From contig PBYS01000019.1 in assembly GCA_002729725.1 (NCBI GenBank), forward strand, positions 1 to 64,000: a stretch of DNA of 64,000 bases, in the 5' to 3' direction. Source of the DNA: Puniceicoccaceae bacterium (GTDB lineage: Bacteria; Verrucomicrobiota; Verrucomicrobiia; Opitutales; Coraliomargaritaceae). The notes below the pieces were generated by a model. The model saw only the letters and a list, made by a program, of their open reading frames with translations, searched no databases and was not told where the DNA came from. This document shows positions 29,059-37,417 of this stretch, piece after piece. Each line of letters opens with the position of its first letter. The first letter of the stretch is position 1. The translations under genes were made by a program, and so were the position numbers.

Positions 29059-30216
29059 TTTCTTAAAGACGACGATGCGGTTGCTGTTGGTGCCGCGGGT
29101 GTTGTTGCGCACGCCCCAGCAGTTGGCAGTCTTGGTGAAGCTTTGGCTGTTGATGAGCGTGTATTCGACTTTCAAGCCAGCAGCTTGCCCCGCGAGTATG
29201 ATCTGTTCTTCCAGCTTGAGCTTGCCTTTGCGCACTTCGCCCACTTCCAGCGCAATGCGGCCAGTGGGCTTGAGCACACGCGCCATTTCTTGCAACGAGG
29301 ACGTCATCTTTTCAGTCCAGTCTTCGAGCTTGCGCAGTTGCCATAGCTTGCCGGGCTCGGGTTCGCATTGGCAGAACCAGTTGCGTAGCCAGTTGTCGCC
29401 CACGTAATTGACGATGTCCAAGAAGGGGGGAGAGGTCACAATCAGTTGCACGGATTCGTCTTTTATCTCCGGAGTGGCATCGGCCGAGCGGCAGAGTAGG
29501 GTGGAGGAGGTGCTGTTGTAATTCTCGGGCAATGCCTGACGCAAGAGGCTCTTGGATTTCTTCAGCATCAGCTCCTTGGTATTGCGATACTCTGGCTTCT
29601 GCTCGCGCTTCGCATTGATTTTACGTTGGGCATTGAGTGTTGTCGCTTGATTGGGTGGTAGCGTGTAGACGGAGAAAAAGCCCTTGGAGTGACCTGTCAG
29701 ACGGTTGCAGGCGACCATCTGTAGCCATGTGTCGATCGTGTCGAAGGTGCCTGCTTTGTGACGTGTTTTAAAGTAACTGCGCCAGCCGTAGAGTTCACGT
29801 AGGGTCCTGGCTTCGAAGAAAACCAGCAAGTCCTCGTCTTCGATCTTCATCTTGGGGAGCTCGATAGACTCAATGCGGTGCGCGATTTGTTCTAAGTTTT
29901 GTTCGCACAGGCGTGGAGCCGTGAGGATGGTACTGAGTGGATTAACATCGTTGCCGATTACATTGTGCCCGAGTAACTTGGCTTCGATCAAGGTGGTGCC
30001 GCGGCCCATGAAGGGGTCGTAAATCAATTGCCCCGGCTCTGCATAGCGTTGGATGAAGTAGGCGGGCAGTTGTGGTTTGTAGCAGGCGCGGTAAGAGATT
30101 TCGTGTATTGAATGTCCATCACGCTGTTTGGCGGTCCAGAATGCGCCTTGTTTGATGAGGTTACTACTGCTGCTGCTGCTGCTGCTGCTGCGAGGTATGG
30201 CTTGTGTGGTCGGCAT
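29056..30216 (-). CDS. DNA methyltransferase (N6-adenine/N4-cytosine type)
   Basis: 386 residues. The AdoMet-binding motif DPFMGRGTTLIEAKLLG is at about 67-83 and the catalytic TSPPF is at about 259-263, with a VLKPTGRIALEVG block near 318. This motif order (AdoMet site first) is not the beta-class arrangement. Such enzymes methylate exocyclic amino groups of A or C. No restriction endonuclease is adjacent, so it is either solitary or has its partner elsewhere. The N-terminus carries nine consecutive serines encoded by a (CTG)8 microsatellite (+ strand 30167-30190). It lies 51 bp after the short ChrA gene in the same direction and may be the last gene of that operon. Confidence 0.87.
   Translation of the reverse strand: MPTTQAIPRSSSSSSSSSNLIKQGAFWTAKQRDGHSIHEISYRACYKPQLPAYFIQRYAEPGQLIYDPFMGRGTTLIEAKLLGHNVIGNDVNPLSTILTAPRLCEQNLEQIAHRIESIELPKMKIEDEDLLVFFEARTLRELYGWRSYFKTRHKAGTFDTIDTWLQMVACNRLTGHSKGFFSVYTLPPNQATTLNAQRKINAKREQKPEYRNTKELMLKKSKSLLRQALPENYNSTSSTLLCRSADATPEIKDESVQLIVTSPPFLDIVNYVGDNWLRNWFCQCEPEPGKLWQLRKLEDWTEKMTSSLQEMARVLKPTGRIALEVGEVRKGKLKLEEQIILAGQAAGLKVEYTLINSQSFTKTANCWGVRNNTRGTNSNRIVVFKK
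30167..30190. repeat. (CTG)8 trinucleotide microsatellite inside the methyltransferase gene
   Basis: Eight perfect CTG units on the + strand (AGC serine codons on the coding strand) followed by two AGT codons give nine serines in a row at residues 10-18. Unit-length slippage would change the serine number without a frameshift. Confidence 0.9.
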
Positions 30217-30267
30217 GTTTCCGACGATGGAAGCTCCAGCTAATAGTACAAGCGTAGAATGTTGTTT

Positions 30268-31053
30268 TTAATAAAAAATAAAGCCAGCGATGCCACTACC
30301 GATCACCACTGCCCATGCGGGGCATTTATACCTGTAAAGTGCTAAAAAGGCGATTGATGCGAAAGCAAGGTCGCTCCAACTTCCGATGCCATGTGTCCAG
30401 ACTGGGTGGATGAGCGCAGCTAAGAGCGCGTAGAGTATCAGTGCCGCCAGAATGACTGTTTTTCGGGTGGATGCTTGTCCGGCCAAGAAAGATGGATGCG
30501 GAGGCTCGATGGCTGGTTTGAGCCATTGTCCTATGAGTGCACCAATTATGATGGCAGCGACTGGACTTAAATGACTGGGGCAGCTTAGGACAATTGCCGC
30601 TGCAAGTATTGCAATGGTTAGGCGTGGAAAGTCGGGACAGAGTTTTTTGCCCAGCCCGAGTGTGGCGTGGGCCACCACTGCGACCGCTGCAATCAGTAAA
30701 CCATGGGTGAGTGGTTCCACGAAAGCGCCGAGTGCAAAGAGTCCGTAAGCGAAGCCGATCATCAGTAGGGCTGAGGGTAGGGTGAAGCCCAACCATGCGC
30801 CACATGCGCCTGCCAGTCCAGCGCGGTACCAACCGATGGCATATCCGAGTTGGCTGCTGGATGGTCCCGGTACGAATTGGCAAAGTGCCAGCAGTTCGGC
30901 ATAGCTGGCGCTGTCGAGCCAACGGCGACGAGTTACAAATTCGTCTTTGAAATAGCTCAAGTGTGCGATCGGGCCACCGAAGGAGAGGCAGCCCAGGCGA
31001 AGATAGATGAAGAAGATCTTAAAGAGCCCCGTGCGGTCGCAGCATGCTGTCAT
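30268..31053 (-). CDS. chrA: Chromate transporter ChrA, shortened
   Basis: 261 residues from the ATG at 31053 (MTACCDRTGLFKIFF), chosen because the longer start at 31164 would overlap the upstream gene. The first CHR domain is complete: CLSFGGPIAHLSYFKDEFV, RRRWLDSASYAELLALCQ, FVPGPSSSQLGYAIGW. The end (ALIHPVWTHG, then LALYRYKCPAWAVVIGSGI) resembles the very end of full-length two-domain ChrA proteins of about 390-450 residues. The central part of the second CHR half, including its second PGP motif, seems to be missing, while the frame is open. It could be an internal in-frame deletion or a natural short form. ChrA exports chromate from the cytoplasm; whether this form works is uncertain. 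Confidence 0.8.
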   Translation of the reverse strand: MTACCDRTGLFKIFFIYLRLGCLSFGGPIAHLSYFKDEFVTRRRWLDSASYAELLALCQFVPGPSSSQLGYAIGWYRAGLAGACGAWLGFTLPSALLMIGFAYGLFALGAFVEPLTHGLLIAAVAVVAHATLGLGKKLCPDFPRLTIAILAAAIVLSCPSHLSPVAAIIIGALIGQWLKPAIEPPHPSFLAGQASTRKTVILAALILYALLAALIHPVWTHGIGSWSDLAFASIAFLALYRYKCPAWAVVIGSGIAGFIFY

Positions 31054-31070
31054 TGGCGCTGTGTCTGTGG

Positions 31071-31391
31071 TTATTGAAGTGGCTGCGCGAGAATAAATGG
31101 CCGCACGATCATGGCCCGAAACTGTGTTTTCTCTTTTTGCCAGTGTGCCGCATGCAAATCGCAAGGTTGCACCAGATCACCACAGCGGAGCCATTTTTGC
31201 ACCTGTGCTTGATTGTCTTCGGAAAAGGCGAGTCCGGCGGTTTTTAAGTCGAGGCAGGGGTCTACATAGATCATGTTTCCAGCTTCAAAGTGGGGGCGCA
31301 GGTAGCTCCAGTCGACTTCGCCAGAGTATTTTTCTAGTTTTTCACTCGGAGTGAGTTTGTCTTCGGCGGGGCTGAAATCGTCGTTAAACAT
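31071..31391 (-). CDS. DUF2288 family protein
   Basis: 106 residues, acidic, soluble. The core VDWSYLRPHFEAGNMIYVDP and LKTAGLAFSEDN, followed by QVQKWLRCGDL and a hydrophobic end FRAMIVRPFILAQPL, match my recollection of the DUF2288 family. No function is known. It is 17 bp upstream of chrA in the same direction, so the two are probably co-transcribed; the DUF and ChrA need not be related in function. Confidence 0.75.
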   Translation of the reverse strand: MFNDDFSPAEDKLTPSEKLEKYSGEVDWSYLRPHFEAGNMIYVDPCLDLKTAGLAFSEDNQAQVQKWLRCGDLVQPCDLHAAHWQKEKTQFRAMIVRPFILAQPLQ

Positions 31392-31553
31392 TTGTCGTGT
31401 AGTGAGATGCGATCTTGTGGTGTCGCGTAGCTGCCAGGGTGCAGGATTTGTATGAAAGTTTTTTTAGATTTATTGAACGCAGAGCAAGGTCGTGCGTCTA
31501 TATCTATATAAATCAGTGTAATTTGTAATTGTTAGTTTGTTGTTTGTTAACAG

Positions 31554-31586
31554 AACGCCGCCCAAGCGATTGGGCGGCGTTTCTTG
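31554..31586. terminator. Hairpin downstream of the ROK kinase gene
   Basis: A perfect 12-bp stem AACGCCGCCCAA / TTGGGCGGCGTT with loop GCGA, 27 bp beyond the ROK stop codon. The flanks are only moderately T-rich on either strand, so it is a terminator of uncertain direction. The rest of the 216-bp gap (31392-31607) shows no gene. Confidence 0.65.
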
Positions 31587-31607
31587 TTTCATCACTTATA
31601 CATCGAT

Positions 31608-32561
31608 CTAGCAAGCGACCAGTGCGGCGGCTCCGATGATGGCTGCGTCCCCCATCGGGAGGGCAGACTCGATAATTTTGATCTTATTTTTGAAGGGGGG
31701 GATCAGGTGTTTCTCGAAGGAGCGACGTGTTGGTCCGAGTAGCACCTCGCCGGCTTTGATGGGGCCACCAAATAAGAAGAAGGCTGCGGGACTGGTGATT
31801 AGTGCGCTGGAGGCCAGCGCTTCGCCGAGTAATCGTCCGGTAAAGTCCATAGTCGCTTGAGCAATCGGGTCTCCCTGATCGGCTGCGTCGGCGATGTCCT
31901 TGGCGGTGATCTCGCCGAGCGGCATATGGTCGAGTGAAGTGGTGCCGCCGCGTTGGGCGATCATTTCGAAGTAAGTGCGGCGGATTCCAGTGGCGGAGCA
32001 GTAGTTTTCCAGGCTCCCGCGGCGCCCAAAGCCGCAGTAGCGACCGTCGGGTATGACGCTGATGTGCCCCATCTCGCCCGCAAAGCCGTCGTGGCCGTAT
32101 ACGAGTTGATTATTTACGAAGATGCCACTGCCGAGGCCAGTGCCCAGCGTGATCATGATGAAGTCGCTATAATCCTTGGCGGCGCCATAGATTTTTTCAC
32201 CGATTGCGGCTGCGTTGGCGTCGTTGGTGAGCTGGATGTTGGGCAGATCGAGGCGTTGCTTCAGCAGTTCCACTAGTGGTGTGATACCCTTGAAGCGCAG
32301 GTTCGGCGGTTCTTCGATGCTGCCGCTCAGGTAGTTGCCATTGGGGGCGCCGATGCCTAGCCCCGCCCAGCCATCTGCGGCGATTGCTGTGTCGCCTTGC
32401 ATGACCTCGCGGACGGCTTCCGCCAAGCGATTTGCATAGGCGATGCCATTGTCGTACTCATCCGTGCGGAATTGTGCGCGTTGGTGAACGGTTCCGTCTG
32501 CGCTGACTGTGCCTACGCAGGTGTTTGTGCCTCCAATATCGACTCCAATAGATTGTTTCAT
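31608..32561 (-). CDS. ROK-family sugar kinase (glucokinase-like)
   Basis: 317 residues. The N-terminal ATP phosphate loop IGVDIGGTNTCVGTV, the sugar-binding NDANAAAIGE (about 113-122), and the ITLGTGLGSGIFV and HDGFAGEMGHISVIPDG blocks identify a ROK kinase. The usual zinc site CxCGxxGCxE appears here as CGFGRRGSLE, with only the first cysteine kept; the histidine of the GEMGH motif is present. ROK kinases phosphorylate glucose or N-acyl hexosamines. No regulatory helix-turn-helix domain is present, so it is the kinase and not the repressor branch. It is divergent from the CBS-domain gene. Confidence 0.88.
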   Translation of the reverse strand: MKQSIGVDIGGTNTCVGTVSADGTVHQRAQFRTDEYDNGIAYANRLAEAVREVMQGDTAIAADGWAGLGIGAPNGNYLSGSIEEPPNLRFKGITPLVELLKQRLDLPNIQLTNDANAAAIGEKIYGAAKDYSDFIMITLGTGLGSGIFVNNQLVYGHDGFAGEMGHISVIPDGRYCGFGRRGSLENYCSATGIRRTYFEMIAQRGGTTSLDHMPLGEITAKDIADAADQGDPIAQATMDFTGRLLGEALASSALITSPAAFFLFGGPIKAGEVLLGPTRRSFEKHLIPPFKNKIKIIESALPMGDAAIIGAAALVAC

Positions 32562-32667
32562 GCGGGTATTGATCGTGGCATCTATGACGCTGTCGAACTA
32601 AATTTTTACCCCGCGAAACTATAAAGTGAGGTTGCTAGAATCTCCTTCCAAGTATAACATTCTGAAC

Positions 32668-33120
32668 ATGCCCCTAAATCAAGTTTCTGTATCTATTCTC
32701 CTCAGTGAAAAAAGTGCCTCCGTTATTTGTGTGAATGAAGAATTTACTGTGAGTGCGGCCGTTGCTGAAATGAATCGACAGCGTATTGGTTCACTACTGG
32801 TAAAGCGAGAGGGGCAGGTCTGTGGCATTTTTACGGAGCGCGATGTTCTAACCCGCGTGGTTTCTGCTGGTCGCGATCCGAGCGTCACGCTCGTGCGAGA
32901 TGTTATGACGGAGGATTTTCAGTCGATTCGTTTGGAGACTTCAGTCGAAGATGCGATGCAGATTATGACGGATAGACGTGTGCGGCATTTACCCGTATTG
33001 GATGATAATGTCTTGCTTGGTATGGTTTCGATCGGTGATGTCACTCGTTGGTTGCTTAAGGTGAATGAGATGGAAGCTGAGAACCTGCGTCGCTATATTT
33101 TTTCGGAGTACCCAAGTTGA
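32668..33120 (+). CDS. Two-CBS-domain protein
   Basis: 150 residues from the ATG at 32668; a GTG at 32626 is less likely. Two CBS motifs make up almost the whole protein: CBS1 about 8-70 (MNRQRIGSLLVKREGQVCGI and FTERDVLTRVV) and CBS2 about 76-135 (VRDVMTEDF, MTDRRVRHLPVLDDN, GMVSIGDVTRWLL). Stand-alone CBS pairs bind adenine nucleotides and regulate partners. The cNMP-binding/FHA gene follows 28 bp later, so the two are a likely signalling pair. Confidence 0.9.
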   Translation: MPLNQVSVSILLSEKSASVICVNEEFTVSAAVAEMNRQRIGSLLVKREGQVCGIFTERDVLTRVVSAGRDPSVTLVRDVMTEDFQSIRLETSVEDAMQIMTDRRVRHLPVLDDNVLLGMVSIGDVTRWLLKVNEMEAENLRRYIFSEYPS

Positions 33121-33148
33121 ATGAAATTTAGTATTTATACTGTTTAAT

Positions 33149-33955
33149 ATGAAAGTTGAAAAATTTCCGGCAGGTAAGTTGATCTTTGCAGAGGGGGATT
33201 CGGGGGACGAAGCCTATCGAGTGCAGCAGGGGCGCGTTGAAATCTCGATTAAGGAAGATGGTAAAAAATTGATTTTAGCGATTCTCGAGGAAGGGGAGAT
33301 TTTTGGTGAAATGGCAATCGTAGGAAGTTGTCCACGTTCTGCTTCGGCCCGTGCTTTAGAGACGACGACCGTAAGTGTGCTTGCGCGTGATGATTTTGAA
33401 ACCACGCTGAGTAATCGTGAGGAAGAGCTGGTGCCTTATCTCTCGACAATTTTTGATCGTTTGCGTGTGACTAATGATCGATTACTAAACGCCTTAGCCC
33501 GACTGGATGAGTTGGAGCCGACACAGCCACACCGCAACCCTGAGATCTTGAGTCCATCGAAGTCTGACTGCGTTGTGTTGGTAGAGCCGGCAACCGATGA
33601 AATTCGCCAGCAGACCGCGCTGCGCAGTCGAGTGGTCGATAGTTTTCCGGTTCTATTCGGGCGGCGTGGGGAGCTCGCTGGTTCCGAGGCGGTGATTCCA
33701 AATCAGTTTCTAGTGGCCGATCGTGCTCCTTTTCGCGTGTCTCGTAAGCATTGTGTGATCGATAGCAGTGCGGATGGTGTCTACATCGAAGATCACAGTA
33801 GTAGGCTGGGGACGATTGTGAATGGCATACGGATTGGCGGCAAAAGTTTAGAGTCACGTGTGCGACTTTCAGCGGGGAGTAATAGTTTGGTGTTGGGTGG
33901 GGGCGAAAGCCAAGTTCGTTTTTCGCTGACGGTGACTGAGAATGGTGTGAAATAG
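33149..33955 (+). CDS. Cyclic-nucleotide-binding/FHA fusion protein
   Basis: 268 residues. The N-terminal cNMP-binding domain (about 4-118) has GKLIFAEGDSGDEAYRVQQG and a phosphate-binding-cassette-like GEIFGEMAIVGSCPRSASAR. A helical linker (about 100-125, IFDRLRVTNDRLLNALARLD) leads to a C-terminal FHA-like domain (about 165-262) with VSRKHCVID and SSRLGTIVNGIRIGG, i.e. the SRxH and GTxVNG phosphothreonine-recognition signatures. No helix-turn-helix was seen, so it is not a CRP-type regulator. The protein seems built to join a nucleotide signal to phospho-protein binding. No kinase is encoded nearby. Confidence 0.82.
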   Translation: MKVEKFPAGKLIFAEGDSGDEAYRVQQGRVEISIKEDGKKLILAILEEGEIFGEMAIVGSCPRSASARALETTTVSVLARDDFETTLSNREEELVPYLSTIFDRLRVTNDRLLNALARLDELEPTQPHRNPEILSPSKSDCVVLVEPATDEIRQQTALRSRVVDSFPVLFGRRGELAGSEAVIPNQFLVADRAPFRVSRKHCVIDSSADGVYIEDHSSRLGTIVNGIRIGGKSLESRVRLSAGSNSLVLGGGESQVRFSLTVTENGVK

Positions 33956-34082
33956 TGGCTGTATATTTATAATGGCTATAATGGCTTAGAGTTTACTGCT
34001 ATCGGCTTGACTCGACACCTTTTGTTTAAGGACACTGCCGTTTCACATTTTTTAAGAACCCCTTATTTAGAGATCATATATT

Positions 34083-34394
34083 ATGGCAGGCGTCGGCAAA
34101 CTACTTAAACAAGCGCAAAAAATGCAAAAGCAGATGGAGGCCGTGCAGGCGGAGCTCTCCAACACCATCTTGGAGGTTTCCAGCGGCGGTGGTGCCATCA
34201 ATGTCAAAATTAACGGGCAAGGCGAGTTTCAAGCATTCAAGATCGATCCCGAATTTTTGAAGGAAGATGCCGAATTTGTCGAAGAGACACTTTTGGCTGC
34301 TGTTCAAGAAGCAGCGACTAAGGCCAAAGAAACCAGCGAAGAAGCCATGGGCGCCGTGACCGGTGGCATGGGGGGCTTTCCTGGATTGATGTAG
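34083..34394 (+). CDS. ybaB: YbaB/EbfC nucleoid-associated protein
   Basis: 103 residues. Starts MAGVGKLLKQAQKMQKQMEA, with the conserved VSSGGGAINVKINGQGEF and an acidic helical end with GGMGGFPGLM. YbaB dimers bind DNA and are commonly encoded with recR. recR follows after about 80 bp. The dnaX gene that often precedes ybaB is absent from this position. Confidence 0.93.
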   Translation: MAGVGKLLKQAQKMQKQMEAVQAELSNTILEVSSGGGAINVKINGQGEFQAFKIDPEFLKEDAEFVEETLLAAVQEAATKAKETSEEAMGAVTGGMGGFPGLM

Positions 34395-34473
34395 TTTTCT
34401 TGGAGGTCCGCTTCGTGGGTTGGGCCGTCTGTTGGCTTTCTGACTTTTGTTCGCTGCCCTCCGTCTTCTGATA

Positions 34474-35070
34474 ATGACACCTGCCTACGATTCACTCTTG
34501 CAGCAGCTGAAGCGTTTACCCGGTTTGGGCTATCGCTCTGCGGAGCGTGTCGCGATGCATTTGTTAGTGGAGAAGCCCGACGTGATGGGCGAACTGCTGA
34601 ATGCTATGACGACTGCGCGCGATGCGGTCGGTCGCTGCAAGAATTGTGGTAATATGGCAGAGAGCGAACTCTGTGCCATTTGCGAAGATGCCAATCGTGA
34701 CCGAAGCACGCTATGTGTGGTGGAGCATGTGCCTGATTTGATCGCGATCGAGCGTTCCAGTGCATGGAAGGCACAGTATCATGTATTGCACGGCAAGCTT
34801 TCACCCATCCACGGGATTGGCCCTGAGCAGTTGAACTTTCAAAGTTTGCAGAGTCGGATCGAGTCCGACGAAGTGACTGAGCTCGTGTTGGCGCTTTCAA
34901 ATGATATCGAAGGTCAGGCCACCTGCCACTATATTCAAGAAGAGCTGGTACAAGCGCGGCCAATTAAAGTCTCACGCATCGGATTTGGACTGCCGAGTGG
35001 GGGTGGTGTGACTTATGCCGACTCGGTCACCTTGCGCAGTGCTCTCGAAGGCCGGCGCACGTACGAATAA
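34474..35070 (+). CDS. recR: Recombination mediator RecR
   Basis: 198 residues from the ATG at 34474 (MTPAYDSLLQQLKRLPGLGY). Features in order: helix-hairpin-helix RLPGLGYRSAERVAMHLL, a four-cysteine zinc finger (CKNCGNMAESELCAIC, about 58-73), a Toprim domain beginning LCVVEHVPDLIAIE, and the C-terminal GLPSGGGVTYADSVTLRSAL. It acts with RecO/RecF in gap repair. Length is standard (about 200). Confidence 0.96.
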   Translation: MTPAYDSLLQQLKRLPGLGYRSAERVAMHLLVEKPDVMGELLNAMTTARDAVGRCKNCGNMAESELCAICEDANRDRSTLCVVEHVPDLIAIERSSAWKAQYHVLHGKLSPIHGIGPEQLNFQSLQSRIESDEVTELVLALSNDIEGQATCHYIQEELVQARPIKVSRIGFGLPSGGGVTYADSVTLRSALEGRRTYE

Positions 35071-35074
35071 AATA

Positions 35075-35707
35075 ATGATACACTTTTCAATTTTTGGTAT
35101 TCCCGTGCGTATTGAGCCGTGGTTTTGGATCACGATGGCTTTGATCGGGGGCGGCTTTAGTGCGGCTAATTCGCTGGATATCATGCTGGTGCTGGTATTT
35201 ATGTTTGCCGCCTTTCTTTCGATTTTAATTCATGAATTGGGGCACGCATTGACGATTCGCAAGTTTGGTTTGCCCACCTCGATTACGCTGCAGTCTTTCG
35301 GAGGCTTCGCCGCCTATCCCGCAGGGCGATTAAATCGCGTGCAGTCATTTATCGTAACCGCAGCCGGTCCAGCGGTGCAATTTGCGCTCGGCGTCTTGCT
35401 GATCGTGCTCTCACGCTATTTAGCGATTCCCGAGGGCTCGCTTTTTGGGCCTTTCATGAGAGACTTGATTTGGGTGAGCATCGCCTGGTCCATTTTAAAC
35501 TGTTTGCCCATTTATCCTATGGATGGCGGGCAAATGTTAGCCGCCGTGCTGGGCCCGCAGAAGCAGAGCTACGTGCACCTTTTTAGCGTCATCGTCGCCG
35601 TTTCCATCGGACTGGCTGGTTATTTCTTTTTAGGCACACTCTTTTTGTCCCTATTCATGGGACTTTTCGCCTGGCAAAACTGGCAAGCTTATCAAGCCAC
35701 ACGCTAA
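35075..35707 (+). CDS. M50 site-2-protease-like membrane metallopeptidase
   Basis: 210 residues from the ATG at 35075, 4 bp after the recR stop (an upstream ATG at 35015 lies inside recR). The zinc motif HELGH is at about 52-56 in a transmembrane helix, and the second motif CLPIYPMDGGQ is at about 144-154. Several hydrophobic helices cover most of the protein. It belongs to the compact S2P group with no PDZ or CBS domain. Such enzymes cut transmembrane substrates; the substrate here is unknown. Confidence 0.88.
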   Translation: MIHFSIFGIPVRIEPWFWITMALIGGGFSAANSLDIMLVLVFMFAAFLSILIHELGHALTIRKFGLPTSITLQSFGGFAAYPAGRLNRVQSFIVTAAGPAVQFALGVLLIVLSRYLAIPEGSLFGPFMRDLIWVSIAWSILNCLPIYPMDGGQMLAAVLGPQKQSYVHLFSVIVAVSIGLAGYFFLGTLFLSLFMGLFAWQNWQAYQATR

Positions 35708-35804
35708 GGCTGTGCCATGCGTAGCTCGAAGAGCGAAGCTCTCACGTTGTGCTAAGGGCTGTGCCATGCGTAGCTCGAAGAGCGAAGCTCTCACGTTGTG
35801 CTAA
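35708..35804. repeat. Tandem hairpin repeat, family B, copies a and b
   Basis: Two head-to-tail units of about 49 bp (starting at 35708 and 35757) with the sequence GGCTGTGCCATGCGTAGCTC, then GAAGAGCGAAGCTCTCACG. Each can fold as GCTC-GAA-GAGC or GAGC-GAA-GCTC. Copies c and d continue after the IS element at 37246 and 37294. Confidence 0.88.
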
Positions 35805-37240
35805 TTCTACATTGTTAAACTTTCACCCGGTTGAGCCCAGCGACTGTTTTCGATAGTGATGCTCAATAGATTTGAGCCTGGCGGTATGTCGTAGGGCCAT
35901 TTGTTTGAATATTTCTTGCTCGGAGTTCTTTTTCGATGGCAGGTAGTAACTCAGTAACTCGACGATATCATGAGTGCTCAGTAGAGGCACGCAGTCGCGG
36001 TAAGCTAATTTTTGCTGCAAGGCAAACAGCATCGCCAAGGTTACCATTGCGATATGTTGGTGCCAACCAAACCAGCCACGCACTTGATACTGCGCCATGC
36101 CCACTTCACTTTTCGCCTCTTGGATCGCCCGCTCGATCCAGTAGCGCTGATGTTGACGATAGCACAGTTCACGTGCGCTGCCCTGTGCATTGGTGAGACT
36201 GTATTTGATCGCCCCAGTCCCATCGCAGCTGATCACCAGACTACGGCCATTTGCGGCCCCGTCCTTGTCGCATAGGGCAATCACGAGCACTTGGGCCTTG
36301 AGCGTGCCTTTCGTTGCATTACGGAAGCTGACGCTTTGCGCTAAGCTGGGAGCATAGTCTCGCCAGATTTTATCCACCCGCTTCTCATACATCGCCCCGT
36401 CCGGATCTTTAAAGGAAAACTTTTGGTTGCTACGCACATCGGCTAAATAGCGTAGCTTTTTATCTTCCAGGGCCTTGAGCAGCTGCTTGTTCGCCCCGTA
36501 AAGACTGTCCATGCCAACCCAGCCGAACTGCAGTTCATTGGCCACTGCAGTCTCAACAATCTTCAACGCCAGCTCTGGCTTGGTGTAAAACTCCCGCTCA
36601 TCCTCCGGCACCTTGGCCCGATTCAATCGCGCTTCATCGCTTGTCCAGCTCTCGGGCAAATACAGGCGGTAATCCACCAACGTGACATCTTGACCACAGC
36701 CCAAGGCTCCAAGCACTGCAACCTGTCCATTCTCGATCTTTCCAGAGCAACCACAGTATTGACGTGCGACTCCAACGCTATGGCGGCCTTTTTTCAAAAA
36801 GGAGGTCTCATCTAGCAACAGCATGCTCTGCGCATTGCCACCGAGTAAGATGTTCGCATCTTTGGCAACCTGATCCACCAAGGCGCGATAGTCCCATTGC
36901 GATTCGCTGACAAAGTTGTGCACCGACTGGTAGTCGATCTCCGCGACTTCCTCGCCAATGCGCTCAATGTTTTTGCGCCGAACATCACCCAACAAACCGC
37001 TTAAATACTGCCTGGCATGTAGACTGCGGTTGCGCCCTTGAGAGATGAAGAAGCCCGAGTAGTTTTCGCAAAAGCCCATAAACGAACGCGCTATAGAGCG
37101 CAGGTCTGTAACGTCATATTTTTTTAGTTCGCTACCCCATACGGGGAACTCGCGAACGCTTTAATTACTGTGAGGAACGAAGTCAGGAGATTGCGAACAA
37201 AAGACAATATATGCAAGAGTAAAGTTTAACAATGTAGAAC
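35805..37240 (-). mobile_element. IS701-family-like insertion sequence, intact ends
   Basis: A 1,436-bp element. Its ends are perfect 19-bp inverted repeats (TTCTACATTGTTAAACTTT at 35805-35823, complement at 37222-37240), flanked by a 4-bp direct repeat CTAA (35801-35804 and 37241-37244). A 4-bp YTAR target is what I recall for the IS701 family. The element carries one uninterrupted transposase gene and has split a family-B repeat array between copies b and c. It looks recent and possibly active. Confidence 0.9.
35823..37079 (-). CDS. IS701-like DDE transposase
   Basis: 418 residues, full frame. The first catalytic Asp lies in LLLDETSFLKKGRHSVGVAR (about 88-107), the second in WVGMDSLYGANK (about 190), and the Glu in YWIERAIQEAKSEVGMAQYQ (about 314-333), forming a DDE triad of the DDE_5/IS701 kind. 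The stop codon lies right at the left inverted repeat, and the start is 143 bp inside the right inverted repeat. No frameshift is needed. Confidence 0.9.
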   Translation of the reverse strand: MGFCENYSGFFISQGRNRSLHARQYLSGLLGDVRRKNIERIGEEVAEIDYQSVHNFVSESQWDYRALVDQVAKDANILLGGNAQSMLLLDETSFLKKGRHSVGVARQYCGCSGKIENGQVAVLGALGCGQDVTLVDYRLYLPESWTSDEARLNRAKVPEDEREFYTKPELALKIVETAVANELQFGWVGMDSLYGANKQLLKALEDKKLRYLADVRSNQKFSFKDPDGAMYEKRVDKIWRDYAPSLAQSVSFRNATKGTLKAQVLVIALCDKDGAANGRSLVISCDGTGAIKYSLTNAQGSARELCYRQHQRYWIERAIQEAKSEVGMAQYQVRGWFGWHQHIAMVTLAMLFALQQKLAYRDCVPLLSTHDIVELLSYYLPSKKNSEQEIFKQMALRHTARLKSIEHHYRKQSLGSTG

Positions 37241-37402
<162 letters not shown>

Positions 37403-37417
37403 TTCCTATGCTTGTTA

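Noticed and set aside
30167-30190. Phase-variable on/off switch of the methyltransferase
   Set aside because: The repeat unit is three bases, so slippage keeps the frame; only serine number would change.
30268-31053. ChrA gene as a pseudogene
   Set aside because: The frame is uninterrupted with a proper end and start; it is short, but deletion in frame or a natural short form cannot be told apart, so it was kept as a CDS.
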